Assembly (NCBI GenBank): GCA_029975435.1
Contig: JARKPC010000046.1
Coordinates: forward strand, 55,873-119,872
DNA from: Propionivibrio sp.
Lineage (GTDB): Bacteria > Pseudomonadota > Gammaproteobacteria > Burkholderiales > Rhodocyclaceae
DNA: 64,000 nucleotides
Reading direction: 5' to 3'
Both the position numbers and the translations under genes were made by a program. Below, piece by piece: positions 33,897-42,121 of this stretch. Within the stretch, counting starts at the first letter, position 1, and each line of letters begins with the position of its first letter. The notes under the pieces are model-generated. The model ran no database searches, was not told where the DNA came from, and worked only from the letters and a program-made list of their open reading frames with translations.

Positions 33897-34910
33897 CTAC
33901 CTCTCACTAGTGAGGGGCGGCAGCGCATCAAGCGGTGAGCGCACTCCGGCACCGCCAACTTTCAGCACATGCGTGTAAATCATCGTCGTAGAGACGTCGG
34001 AATGGCCGAGCAGATCCTGCACGGTTCGAATGTCGTAACCGCTGCGGAGCAAGGCCGTCGCGAACGAGTGGCGGAGGGTGTGCGGTGTGGCGGGCTTCGT
34101 GATGCCTGCTTGTTCTACGGCACGTTTGAAGGCGCGCTGAAAGGTCTGGTCATACATGTGATGGCGACGCACGACACCGCTCCGTGGATCGGTCGAATGC
34201 GTGTGCTGCGCAAAAACCCAGAACCACGGCCAGGAATGCCCGGCGCGCGGATACTTCCGCTCAAGGGCGTCGGGAAGCGCAACGCCGCTGCGGCCCTCGG
34301 CCTGGTCCTTCAGCCACCATGCCCGTGCACGCGACAGCTGCTCGCGCAGGCTGGGTGCCAAGCTCTCGGGTAACATCAAGGCCCGATCCTTGGAGCCCTT
34401 GCCCTCCCGCACGATGATCGTGCCGTGATCGAAATCCAGATCCTTGACCCGCAGTTGCAAACCCTCACTGATCCGCATGCCCGTTCCATACAGAAGCTGG
34501 GCGAACAAACGATGCTCGCCTTCCAGAAAACCGAGGATGCGAACCACTTCATCCGGGGTCAGCACCACCGGCAAGCGCCGCGACGGCCGAGGTCTTCCGA
34601 TCTCCTGAAGCCAAGGCAGATCCACACACAGCACCTTGCCGTAGAAGAACAGCAAGGCCGCCAATGCCTGCCGATGCGTGGATGCCGAAACCTTACGCTC
34701 GTTTGCCAGCCAGGACAGAAATGCCTCGACTTCGCTGCTGCCCAAGGTTGCCGGGTGACGCACTCCGTGGAAACGGATGAAGGCACGAACCCAGTGGACA
34801 TACGCCTGTTCGGTTCGTAAGCTGTAATGCAAGTAGCGTATGCGCTCGCGCAGTTGGTCCAGAACCTTGACCGAACGCAGCGGTGGTAACGGTGCAGTGC
34901 TGGTTTTCAT
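33897..34910 (-). CDS. intI1: class 1 integron integrase
   Basis: 337 aa, the exact IntI1 length, and as far as I can recall nearly identical to clinical IntI1 over the whole protein. It has the integron-specific insert ([20 protein letters not shown]) and the tyrosine-recombinase residues ([10 protein letters not shown] Arg, [26 protein letters not shown]). It moves cassettes between attC and attI1. It reads away from the cassettes, as usual, with the cassette promoter inside it and a LexA box at its own promoter. Confidence 0.97.
   Translation of the reverse strand: MKTSTAPLPPLRSVKVLDQLRERIRYLHYSLRTEQAYVHWVRAFIRFHGVRHPATLGSSEVEAFLSWLANERKVSASTHRQALAALLFFYGKVLCVDLPWLQEIGRPRPSRRLPVVLTPDEVVRILGFLEGEHRLFAQLLYGTGMRISEGLQLRVKDLDFDHGTIIVREGKGSKDRALMLPESLAPSLREQLSRARAWWLKDQAEGRSGVALPDALERKYPRAGHSWPWFWVFAQHTHSTDPRSGVVRRHHMYDQTFQRAFKRAVEQAGITKPATPHTLRHSFATALLRSGYDIRTVQDLLGHSDVSTTMIYTHVLKVGGAGVRSPLDALPPLTSER
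34795..34823 (+). promoter_or_regulatory. integron cassette promoter, PcW type
   Basis: TGGACA (34795-34800), 17-bp spacer, TAAGCT (34818-34823), reading toward the cassettes from inside intI1. This combination is the weak variant PcW, usually paired with an efficient integrase. The second promoter P2 has only a 14-bp spacer and is inactive. Confidence 0.9.
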
Positions 34911-34921
34911 GGCTTGTTATG

Positions 34922-34939
34922 ACTGTTGTTTTGTACAGT
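34922..34939. promoter_or_regulatory. LexA box at the intI1 promoter
   Basis: CTGT-TGTTTTGT-ACAG fits the consensus CTGT-N8-ACAG exactly and is in the position known for intI1, so integrase expression is expected to follow the SOS response. Confidence 0.85.
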
Positions 34940-34987
34940 CTATGCCTCGGGCATCCAAGCAGCAAGCGCGTTACGCCGTGGGTCGAT

Positions 34988-35052
34988 GTGTGATATTATG
35001 GAGCAGTAACGATGTTACGCAGCTGGGCAGTCGCCCGAAAACAAAGTTAGCC
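34988..35052 (+). other. attI1 recombination site
   Basis: The sequence follows attI1 with few changes, including the direct-repeat sites around TTATGGAGCAG and GATGTTACGCAG, and ends in the crossover core G/TTAGCC (35046-35052). The first cassette therefore begins at 35047. Confidence 0.9.
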
Positions 35053-35072
35053 TTCTCAAGGACAACTATCCC

Positions 35073-35612
35073 GTGGCTCTCAAGAACGACTTTGACTTCA
35101 TCGCAAGTCTCGCGGATGAGTTTTTCCGCGGAACTCACGTCAAACACATTCTCGGTGCAATCGACGAATCAGCGATGACGGGTTGGGAAAAATGGCTGCA
35201 AATTGAGTTTGCTTCATTCCTTGGTACGCACAAAGGGGTGAGAGCTTGGTGGCGAGAGTCAAAGTACGAACTAGATCAGCGCGTTCTTGACTCTCGAAAA
35301 ACGTGCGCAGTTGATTTCTTGATCCATGAAAAATGGAAACAGTCTCACTTGGCTCTTGAGCTAAAGCAGGCGAACTCTCCCAACGGTTGCATCAAGGGTA
35401 TGCTTCGTGACAAGAAGAAAATATCCACGATCAAATACGCAAAGTTTGATATTCGAAGTGTTTGGTGCCTTGGCGTTCATCGAGAGGAGGAGCCAAGCGA
35501 AATTCGTCGGCTCACCAACTACCACGCGGACAAAATGAGAACTGCGATCAAGCCAGCGCTCCTCGTCACAAAATCGATCGGTAAAACCGGATATGCATAC
35601 ACCGTTTTCTGA
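35073..35612 (+). CDS. integron cassette 1 protein, PD-(D/E)XK-like
   Basis: 179 aa from GTG 35073, 26 bp inside the cassette, with AAGGACA 9 nt upstream. The central part has the arrangement of a PD-(D/E)XK nuclease active site: VLDSRKTCAVDFL with Asp81, then 14 residues to LALELKQ with Glu96 and Lys98. No other domain is recognised. No resistance gene resembles it. If it is a nuclease, phage or plasmid restriction is a reasonable guess, but the motif is short. Confidence 0.55.
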   Translation: MALKNDFDFIASLADEFFRGTHVKHILGAIDESAMTGWEKWLQIEFASFLGTHKGVRAWWRESKYELDQRVLDSRKTCAVDFLIHEKWKQSHLALELKQANSPNGCIKGMLRDKKKISTIKYAKFDIRSVWCLGVHREEEPSEIRRLTNYHADKMRTAIKPALLVTKSIGKTGYAYTVF

Positions 35613-35618
35613 GCAGAA

Positions 35619-35708
35619 GGCTAACACTGCGGTCAAGGCCGCTCCCTCCGGTCGCTGGACGCTGCGCGATAAAGCGTCGCGCAGCGCCCCTTACCTTCGA
35701 CGTTATGC
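35619..35708 (+). other. attC site of cassette 1
   Basis: GGCTAAC (35619-35625) is the exact complement of the cassette's own leading core GTTAGCC, and GTTATGC (35702-35708) is the right core, with a long imperfect dyad between them (GACGCTGCGCG / CGCGCAGCG). The cassette runs 35047-35702. Confidence 0.9.
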
Positions 35709-35734
35709 GGCACTCATCGAAATGGAGATTGAAA

Positions 35735-36151
35735 ATGAACAGACTAACTAAACTCATCTTATTCGGGGCGGCTCTAGCTGCGTCTGTAGCTCACGCACAA
35801 GATCCGAAAGACATCCCACAAAAATCTGGGGTAACACCTACGGATCTCATAGTACGCGGAGTGGACGGCACAGCGAATCTGGACTTCACAGTCATAGATG
35901 TGAAGTACGAGCCAGGTGGTGTCAACCGTCGCCATTTTCATCCGGCGGCGGTCACCTTCTATGTAGTTTCTGGGACACCAGTTTTCCAGCAGGAGGGCAA
36001 GGAACCCATTACCCTAAAACCCGGTGACAGCCTACTCGTTCCGGCCGGCACCACTCATTCCCATTGGAACCCTAGTAAGACTGAAGGTGTTCGATGGCTG
36101 GAATTCATCGTGGCTGAAAAAGGTAAAGGAAGATCCATCCGAAAGCCTTGA
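35735..36151 (+). CDS. integron cassette 2 protein, exported cupin
   Basis: 138 aa from ATG 35735. Sec signal peptide at residues 1-21 (LILFGAALAASVAHA), then a single cupin barrel: RRHFHPAAVTFYVVSG and GDSLLVPAGTTHSHWNP, with His residues that could hold a metal. A periplasmic cupin with enzymatic or binding function is likely; the substrate is unknown. It is not a known resistance family. The gene begins 32 bp into its cassette. Confidence 0.8.
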   Translation: MNRLTKLILFGAALAASVAHAQDPKDIPQKSGVTPTDLIVRGVDGTANLDFTVIDVKYEPGGVNRRHFHPAAVTFYVVSGTPVFQQEGKEPITLKPGDSLLVPAGTTHSHWNPSKTEGVRWLEFIVAEKGKGRSIRKP

Positions 36152-36257
36152 ATAGAAAGTTTCGCCTCATAATCACGAAAGGAAAATGTAACCGCGACCA
36201 GCCGCCTTTGGTCGTAAGCAGAAAAGTAGAGGCCCATGAAGTACACAACCAAGTGCC

Positions 36258-36350
36258 GCATAACCATGCGCTGCAGCGAACCCGGCATGACGTCGTGGTT
36301 TGCAATCCACGCGTCCCGTGCGCCGGGTCGCTGAGCTTGGGTCGTTGAAC
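36258..36350 (+). other. attC site of cassette 2
   Basis: GCATAAC (36258-36264) complements the cassette 2 leading core GTTATGC, and the right core is GTTGAAC (36344-36350). A long imperfect dyad lies between them (GAACCCGGC / GCCGGGTC). The cassette runs 35703-36344. No further attC complementary to GTTGAAC is seen downstream, so the array ends here or is truncated. Confidence 0.88.
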
Positions 36351-36487
36351 GACAGCTTTCCCAAAAGCTCTACGGCGGTTCAGGGTCGAACCCGGCCTTT
36401 CGACCACGCGAAGGCCACTAGGCGGAATAGTCAAATCGCTGTGCAACGCAGCATGACTTTCGCGGACTGACCGAACACATAGGTTTC

Positions 36488-36517
36488 TTGCACCATATCC
36501 CGATTTGGGACTATACT
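36488..36517 (+). promoter_or_regulatory. higBA promoter with overlapping dyad
   Basis: TTGCAC (36488) and TATACT (36512) with an 18-bp spacer that contains TCCC-N5-GGGA, a plausible HigA operator. TATACT ends 5 bp before the higB ATG, so the transcript may start at or next to the start codon (leaderless). Confidence 0.5.
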
Positions 36518-36522
36518 TTCGT

Positions 36523-36828
36523 ATGCGAATCATTGCCGTCAGCTACCTGCGACCTTTCTGGGAATCCAATCCGGACGCCGAGCAGCCCTTGAAGTCGTGG
36601 GTGGATGAGGTGAAGAAGGCGAATTGGAGCCAGCCGTCGGACATCAAGGCGCAGTACCGAAGCGCCAGCATCCTGAAGAATCGCCGGGTCGTATTCAACA
36701 TCAAGGGCAATGACTATCGTCTGGTGGTCTCGGTGGCTTATCGCTTCCAAGCCATCTACGTGAAATTTATCGGCACGCACGCCGAGTACGATCTGATTGA
36801 CGCCGAAACCGTCGAAATGGAGCCCTGA
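36523..36828 (+). CDS. higB: HigB-type mRNA interferase toxin
   Basis: 101 aa, RelE/HigB fold: RIIAVSYLRPFWES at the start, WVDEVKKANWSQPSDIK in the middle, then RVVFNIKGNDYRLVVSVAY and VYVKFIGTH-type ending. Ribosome-dependent mRNA cleavage is expected. It is followed after 1 bp by higA. The pair rides in the transposon between the integron array and the transposase and may stabilise the element. Confidence 0.88.
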   Translation: MRIIAVSYLRPFWESNPDAEQPLKSWVDEVKKANWSQPSDIKAQYRSASILKNRRVVFNIKGNDYRLVVSVAYRFQAIYVKFIGTHAEYDLIDAETVEMEP

Positions 36829-36829
36829 C

Positions 36830-37210
36830 ATGGAAATCCGCCCAATTCATACCGACGCCGACTATCGAGCCGTTCTGCGCGAGGTATCAGCGTACTTCGA
36901 AAACGAGCCGGAGCCCGGCTCGCCAGAAGGAGACCGGTTCGAGGTGTTGGTGACGCTGGTTGAAGCCTATGAGGCTAAGCACTTCCCCGTCGACCTTCCA
37001 GATCCGGTGGAAGCCATCAAGTTCCGCATGGAGCAAGCCGGGCTGGCACCGAAGGATTTGGTGCCAGCCATTGGCCGTCTGAATCGTGTCTATGAAATCC
37101 TGAATCACAAGCGTCCGCTAACGCTCAACATGATCTGGCGGCTACACGAGAAATTCGGAATTCCTGCTGAGAGCCTAATTCGCCCATCCAAGCTATCCGC
37201 TGCTGCTTGA
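36830..37210 (+). CDS. higA: HigA-type antitoxin
   Basis: 126 aa from ATG 36830. An N-terminal toxin-binding part (EIRPIHTDADYRAVLREVSA) precedes an Xre-type HTH at about 68-120 (KFRMEQAGLAPKDLVPAIGR, LNMIWRLHEKFGIP). It neutralises HigB and represses the operon. It ends 16 bp before the transposase start, so read-through between the two is possible. Confidence 0.9.
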   Translation: MEIRPIHTDADYRAVLREVSAYFENEPEPGSPEGDRFEVLVTLVEAYEAKHFPVDLPDPVEAIKFRMEQAGLAPKDLVPAIGRLNRVYEILNHKRPLTLNMIWRLHEKFGIPAESLIRPSKLSAAA

Positions 37211-37226
37211 TCCGGTAGGCATCGCT

Positions 37227-38579
37227 GTGCCCGTCAACATCCTCAACCTGTCTGGTCTGGATGTGGTGGACTTTCGGGAAACCGACACCGAATATCACGT
37301 TCGTGCAATGCCCAAGGCGATCTCCCGCCTTTGCCCGCATTGCGGCCGATCCAACGACACGGTAGTTCACGCCAAACGTACGTTGGTCATCCGGGATATT
37401 CCGAGTCACGGAAAGGCTGTCGTTATCCATCTCGACGTTCCCCGCCTGAAGTGCCGGCCATGCATCCAAACATTCACGGCATCCGTCCCGGAAGTCGATA
37501 CCGGTCGGGAGATGACCGAACGATTGGCCAAGTGGATTGGTCGCCAGTCCATCGAATACACTTACGCGGAAATTGCCAAGCAGGTCAAGGTCGACGAGAA
37601 AACTGTCCGCAACATCTTTGACGAGTACGTGGCGGTACTGGCCAATGAGTATCAGCGTGAAACACCTGTGTGGCTGGGTATCGATGAAATCAAGCTCAAG
37701 CGCTTCCGAGCTATTTTCACGAACCTGCACGGCAGATCGCTCATCGATATGTTGCCAGACCGGTATGTTTCGACCGTCACGGCATACCTGTTGTCCTTAC
37801 CGGACAAGGATCGCATTACGCATGTCGCTATCGATATGTGGTCGGGCTACCGTCGCGCTGTCCAGGAAGCACTGCCGAACGCCAAGATCGTAATCGACAA
37901 GTTCCATGTCCTGATGAAAGCCAATATGGCCTTCGAGGCAGTGCGTCGGAAAATCGCCAGGGAGAGCGACAACGGCGCTGGACTCGGACTCAAGCGCGCC
38001 CACAAACTGTTCGACAAGCGAGCCAAGGATTTGAATGACGAGCAATATCTGACCGTCTCGGGCTGGCTCAATACCTTCCCGTTGCTCGCCGCCGCCTACG
38101 ACCTCAAGGAACGGCTTTACGTGATCTACGAGGTCAAGACGCCTGAGGAAGCCTGGGGCGAGTTTCTGCATTGGGAAAGTACGATCCCCAGTGAACTCGC
38201 AAAGCCGTTCCGGGTGGTGAAGACGGCCTTTCGCAACTGGAAGCCCTACATCTTGAATTACTTCGACGACCAGCGGGTGACCAACGCCTTCACCGAGAGT
38301 TTCAATGCCAAGGTCCGGGCCGTCTATCGCAATGGGCGGGGCTACACCTTTGAGCGGCTACGCGCCAAGGTGCTCTATACAGACATGTTCCAGAAGCGTG
38401 CCCGAATGCAGGAAAAAGTTCGGGTTAGGAAGCAGAAGTTCGAAGAAGTGGCGATGGTGCGATACATGTGTCTGGCAACCATGGACGACGAGTACGAGAC
38501 ACGCATTCAAACCCGGGAGGTAAACCTTGGAGTAGACCTGTCCACACTGGAGCAGGCTTTTGATTCAGGCAAGTTTTAA
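37227..38579 (+). CDS. ISL3-family transposase
   Basis: 450 aa from GTG 37227. The N-terminal zinc-finger pair CPHC...CRPC, an HTH (IGRQSIEYTYAEIAKQVKV) and the DDE domain (LGIDEIKLKR, AIDMWSGYRRAVQEALPNAK, FTESFNAKVR) are those of ISL3/IS1001-type enzymes. The reading frame is intact, ending 14 bp before the right inverted repeat. It presumably mobilised the whole 4,990-bp unit. Confidence 0.93.
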   Translation: MPVNILNLSGLDVVDFRETDTEYHVRAMPKAISRLCPHCGRSNDTVVHAKRTLVIRDIPSHGKAVVIHLDVPRLKCRPCIQTFTASVPEVDTGREMTERLAKWIGRQSIEYTYAEIAKQVKVDEKTVRNIFDEYVAVLANEYQRETPVWLGIDEIKLKRFRAIFTNLHGRSLIDMLPDRYVSTVTAYLLSLPDKDRITHVAIDMWSGYRRAVQEALPNAKIVIDKFHVLMKANMAFEAVRRKIARESDNGAGLGLKRAHKLFDKRAKDLNDEQYLTVSGWLNTFPLLAAAYDLKERLYVIYEVKTPEEAWGEFLHWESTIPSELAKPFRVVKTAFRNWKPYILNYFDDQRVTNAFTESFNAKVRAVYRNGRGYTFERLRAKVLYTDMFQKRARMQEKVRVRKQKFEEVAMVRYMCLATMDDEYETRIQTREVNLGVDLSTLEQAFDSGKF

Positions 38580-38619
38580 ACTGAAATCAGGCTCCGTCCA
38601 CCCGATAATCCGGATACCC

Positions 38620-38627
38620 GCAGAATT
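38620..38627. repeat. 8-bp target-site duplication, right copy
   Basis: GCAGAATT, matching 33622-33629, immediately outside the right end of the transposon. Confidence 0.92.
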
Positions 38628-38809
38628 ATGTCGGGTTGGAGCTCTTGCGCCTTGCGCTGCGCCTGACCGGCGTCGGCGGCGTCCCCGACAACCCGCAGTT
38701 GCGGGTCGCGCGCAAGGAGCGCAGTCAGTCCGCGCCGAAAGAGCGTGTGGTCATCGACAACGAGGATTCGAATGGGAATGGCCGGAATGGTTTGGCTGTG
38801 ATCGTTCAT
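38620..38809 (-). pseudogene. narL: narL 5' part (receiver start), split by a transposon
   Basis: 63 codons from ATG 38809: RILVVDDHTLFRRGLTALLA with the acidic pair Asp19/Asp20, ending QPDIIL, where the next codons would be LD with the phospho-acceptor Asp65. The transposon follows directly, and the frame runs 14 codons into it before a stop. The start overlaps the narX stop (ATGA), so this fragment is still translated with narX but cannot be phosphorylated normally. Confidence 0.92.
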
Positions 38810-40725
38810 GTTCGGGTGCTCGTAGTGTCCGTGCTGGCAAGCGACGATACGGGGTGGGCATTGGGCTGAAGCGTCAGAATGATCGAACTGCCATGGCCCG
38901 GCGAGGAAATGAGTTCGAGGTTGGCGCCGATGAGTTGCGCCCTTTCCCTCATGATGCGCAGTCCGACATGTGTCTCGTCCGGCCGGTCTTCATCAAGGTT
39001 GAAGCCAACGCCGTCGTCCCGCACTTCGAAACGCCACGCCGGTTGCTGTTGAACGTCAAGGCTGACGTGCGACGCGTGAGCGTGCTTGCGTACGTTGGAC
39101 AAGGCTTCCTGAACGATATGCAACACCTGGATCTGCGAGTCCGGGAACAGCGGAATGCCGCGTCCTTTAATGGATAGTGAGGTTTTGACGCCGCTCTGAT
39201 GTTCGAACTTGCGCAGCGTCGTCGCCAAGGCGGGTTCGATGTCTTCGGTGTTGGCCCGGGTCCTGAAATGAATCAGCAACTCGCGAACGTCGCCATAGCT
39301 TTCGCGGACGCCGGTGTCGATTTCTTCAAGGATCTCCTGTATCGCGTCCGGATTGCCCGATCGAACGGCATCGCGCATCAATTGCACCTGGATCTTGATG
39401 AAGGCCAGCGACTGGGCGATGGAGTCGTGGAGTTCACGTGCAAGATAGATGCGTTCCTGCGAAACCGCTGCCTCTTTTTCCAGCGCGTTCAACCGCAGGT
39501 TCTCCATGGCGCTTGCCAGATGGCTGGCCAGCGCTTCCAGCAATGACCGTAGCGCTGGGGTCGGGCTGATTTTGGCGTTGAAGAACAGATCGACTTCGCC
39601 CATCAGACGCTCATGCAAACGCACCGGAATGTTGATTACCGTCTTGAATCCGGCTTTGGCACAAGATAGCTGTGATTCGTCCGAATCGTCTCGAATCGGG
39701 ATAATCCTCAAGTCTGAATTTGCAACGACGTTCCCGCAGTAACACCCGCCCTTGTCAATGCATTGCTCGGCGTCCACCAGCGATTGGGGCATGCCTTGAG
39801 CCGCCAACATCAGGTAGCGTTTGTTGTCGCGGTCTGACCAACGAATCGTCGCGCCGTCAGCGCGCGCGATTCTGACCACGCTCTTGGCGAAACCCTGTGC
39901 CAGTTCATCCAGGACTGTTGTATTTGCGACCAGGGCCGTGACTTCATACAACCCCTCAAGACGTTCCCTTTTCTCCTCCAGTTCCGCAGTTTTCTCGGCA
40001 ACCTTGTGTTCCAGGTTGCGGTACATGAACTGCAAGTTGTCTGCCATGCCATTGAATCCTCTGGCAAGCGTCCCGAACTCATCGCTGCTCTCATGCACGA
40101 CCCGAGCGTCGAAATTGCCTTCCTGGATTTTTTCGATGGCTCGTTTGAGCAGCCCCACGGGTTCCAGCACGAAGACATAGCCCGTGTAGATCAGAATTGC
40201 CGCCCCCACGATCGCCAAGGCTAGAACGGACATCTGGAACACGTAAAGTAAAGCTGTCCACCGAGCCATGTGCGACTCGATTCCCACTACCAGTTCATCG
40301 ATACCCCGAACGAATGCGCCTGTTTCAGAACTCAAGGCGGCGAGATCGTCCTGCTTGCCCTCCAGCCAGCGAGAACGGAAATCGGACCAATCACGTGCAA
40401 CAAGATCATATTTCTCCCGCACCCTATCGTCCCACGGGACAAAGAGAGGCCGCTCGGGATTTCCAGTGCGCAGCAGCGACATGCTTTGATCGAATTCCCT
40501 GATTTGATTCTGCTGTACCGCATCCGGGAGGCCCAAGCCTACAGACAGGGATATCCGGTAAGCCTGCATTCGCATTCGACCGGCCTCATTGACGGCGGCG
40601 GCCCCACCGTCGAGTTGCCACGACACCCAAAGTGTTGCAGCGGTCGAGAACAGCACAAGTAGCAGGAAGGGAGCGCCCAATAAAGCTAATTTGGCGCCTA
40701 AACTCCATTGCCTGTTTGATGTCAT
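38806..40725 (-). CDS. narX: nitrate/nitrite sensor histidine kinase
   Basis: 639 aa. TM1 at about 13-33; a periplasmic sensor with the P-box NEAGRMRMQAYRIS (46-59) that binds nitrate; TM2 at about 163-187; HAMP; a Cys-rich GAF-like domain (Cys322, Cys328, Cys330 and Cys355); HisKA_3 with His433 (ARELHDSIAQSL); and an ATPase domain with DDGVGF and a GLRIMRERA end. All landmarks are intact, unlike its partner narL. Confidence 0.95.
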   Translation of the reverse strand: MTSNRQWSLGAKLALLGAPFLLLVLFSTAATLWVSWQLDGGAAAVNEAGRMRMQAYRISLSVGLGLPDAVQQNQIREFDQSMSLLRTGNPERPLFVPWDDRVREKYDLVARDWSDFRSRWLEGKQDDLAALSSETGAFVRGIDELVVGIESHMARWTALLYVFQMSVLALAIVGAAILIYTGYVFVLEPVGLLKRAIEKIQEGNFDARVVHESSDEFGTLARGFNGMADNLQFMYRNLEHKVAEKTAELEEKRERLEGLYEVTALVANTTVLDELAQGFAKSVVRIARADGATIRWSDRDNKRYLMLAAQGMPQSLVDAEQCIDKGGCYCGNVVANSDLRIIPIRDDSDESQLSCAKAGFKTVINIPVRLHERLMGEVDLFFNAKISPTPALRSLLEALASHLASAMENLRLNALEKEAAVSQERIYLARELHDSIAQSLAFIKIQVQLMRDAVRSGNPDAIQEILEEIDTGVRESYGDVRELLIHFRTRANTEDIEPALATTLRKFEHQSGVKTSLSIKGRGIPLFPDSQIQVLHIVQEALSNVRKHAHASHVSLDVQQQPAWRFEVRDDGVGFNLDEDRPDETHVGLRIMRERAQLIGANLELISSPGHGSSIILTLQPNAHPVSSLASTDTTSTRT

Positions 40726-40949
40726 TGAAAGTGTCTGATGGCCAAATAATCCGATTTTAAGGTGACTGGAAGCCTTTCGGTTGAGAACCGATCAGTAGGA
40801 ATATTGATCAGCTAACTCGTTTTCTTGGGGGTGTTCGCCATAAAGCGCAATCTGAGGAATAGTGCCGTCCAGACCCCGAATTTCAATGCTGCGTTTGAGT
40901 AGTCCGCGATTGTCTCTGTGTCAATTCGACCTGCCGCCTGAGGGGGCAT

Positions 40950-41351
40950 TCAGATATTAGGGCTTGTTTTCCGGCAGCGCGCCAACCAGGCAATGCCCAC
41001 CCATACCGCAGTACGCAGGGCCATCGCGCCGACGGTGCGCATTTCGAAGGGCGAACCGGTTAGGACGAGTGCGCCGAATGCAAGAAACACCAAAGCCGTA
41101 GCCGCTGCGATGATCAGCGCCAGGCGCGGCGCCCAGCGCTGCGCGGTCAGTAGTCCTATGGCTGCGGCAACGTAGGCAAATCCGGCAATGAAGTTGAACC
41201 CCACGACAAAGGGCAGGTAATTGCCCGCCGCCTCGCGCGCGGCCGCTCCGCCAAAGATTACCTGGCCGCCCGAGTAAATAGTGAGAAGTCCGAATATCAG
41301 GGCGAAGACAGCAAAGCCCATCAGGGCGAATCGGGAGACTTTTGCGTTCAT
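40950..41351 (-). CDS. small polytopic membrane protein, unknown
   Basis: 133 aa with four predicted membrane helices and short loops. No charged functional motif is evident. It diverges from the TetR gene, so TetR may control it as well as the exporter. No family assigned. Confidence 0.65.
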   Translation of the reverse strand: MNAKVSRFALMGFAVFALIFGLLTIYSGGQVIFGGAAAREAAGNYLPFVVGFNFIAGFAYVAAAIGLLTAQRWAPRLALIIAAATALVFLAFGALVLTGSPFEMRTVGAMALRTAVWVGIAWLARCRKTSPNI

Positions 41352-41440
41352 GTCATTCCTTTCCCAACGATTGGTTCAATGTTCGTCATTGGCGAACAAA
41401 TCATCGTTTTCTTGATTTACGAGGTCGCATGAAGTATGTT

Positions 41441-41454
41441 AGTAACAAGTTACT
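41441..41454. promoter_or_regulatory. TetR-type palindromic operator
   Basis: AGTAAC-AA-GTTACT, perfect 6-bp arms, in the spacer between 41351 and the TetR start at 41468. It would overlap the coding region if the earlier ATG at 41429 were used, which favours the later start. Confidence 0.6.
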
Positions 41455-41467
41455 TACTTTACAAGCC

Positions 41468-42121
41468 ATGAACGCAAACCTTTCCATTTCCCCTGCCGTC
41501 ATCCAAAAACGCCCCCGCCTGTCCGCTGAAGAGCGACGCCGTGAAGTGGTGGCTGCTGTTGTGGAACTCGCCCGTGACAACGGCCCGGAGGCCATCACCA
41601 CGCAGGCCATTGCCGACCGCGTCGGAGTCACTCACGGCGCGTTGTTTCGCCATTTTCACGACAAGACGGCCATGTGGGCAGCAGTCTTTGACTGGGTTCA
41701 GGCGGAACTCGGCCGGGTCGTTGGCGAAGCCTTCGCAGCGGGCGGAGATCCTCTGGCGACCATTGAACGCGTCTTTCTGGCTCATGTCGGTTTCGTCGCG
41801 CTTCATCCGGGCGTGCCGCGCATCCTGTTTCATGAATTGCAGCGCCCGGCCGATACGGCATTTCACGACCACGTGCGCAGCATGATTGGCGCGTACCGGG
41901 AACGTCTGTGCGTGCTGTTGAGACTGGCCAAGGCACAGGGGCAGTTGCCGCAACATCTCGATGAGGAAGCCGCAGCCATCCTGTTCCTCGGCACGGTGCA
42001 GGGACTGGTTGTACAGAGCACATTGTTTCACGGCGAGGCCGGCATGCTCGATGCCGCCCGTCGAATCTTCCCCTTGCTGCTGGATGGCTTCCGGGGGGCG
42101 CCACCGAGGGACGTCGCATGA
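41468..42121 (+). CDS. TetR-family repressor of the exporter operon
   Basis: 217 aa from ATG 41468 (an ATG at 41429 with GAGG upstream is the alternative). TetR HTH at about 30-75: ITTQAIADRVGVTHGALFRH, FHDKTAMW. The C-terminal domain resembles CerR/YbiH-type repressors with unknown ligand. The stop overlaps the HlyD start (ATGA), so it is co-transcribed with the pump it probably controls. Confidence 0.88.
   Translation: MNANLSISPAVIQKRPRLSAEERRREVVAAVVELARDNGPEAITTQAIADRVGVTHGALFRHFHDKTAMWAAVFDWVQAELGRVVGEAFAAGGDPLATIERVFLAHVGFVALHPGVPRILFHELQRPADTAFHDHVRSMIGAYRERLCVLLRLAKAQGQLPQHLDEEAAAILFLGTVQGLVVQSTLFHGEAGMLDAARRIFPLLLDGFRGAPPRDVA

Larger units (their letters stand above)
33630..38619. 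mobile_element. 4,990-bp ISL3-type transposon carrying a class 1 integron
   Basis: The ends are inverted repeats of 26 bp, 24 identical (GGGTATCCGGATTA...GGTGGACGG, 33630-33655 and 38594-38619), flanked by the 8-bp duplication GCAGAATT, the usual length for ISL3. Contents left to right: a second, partial end sequence (33691), intI1, attI1, two cassettes, higBA and an ISL3-family transposase. No tni genes, qacE or sul1 of Tn402-type integrons are present. All of it must have arrived as one unit, because the host gene is repaired exactly by removing it. Confidence 0.88.

Noticed and set aside
36351-36487. A third integron cassette
   Set aside because: No gene of useful size and no attC with the complement of GTTGAAC was found before higB.
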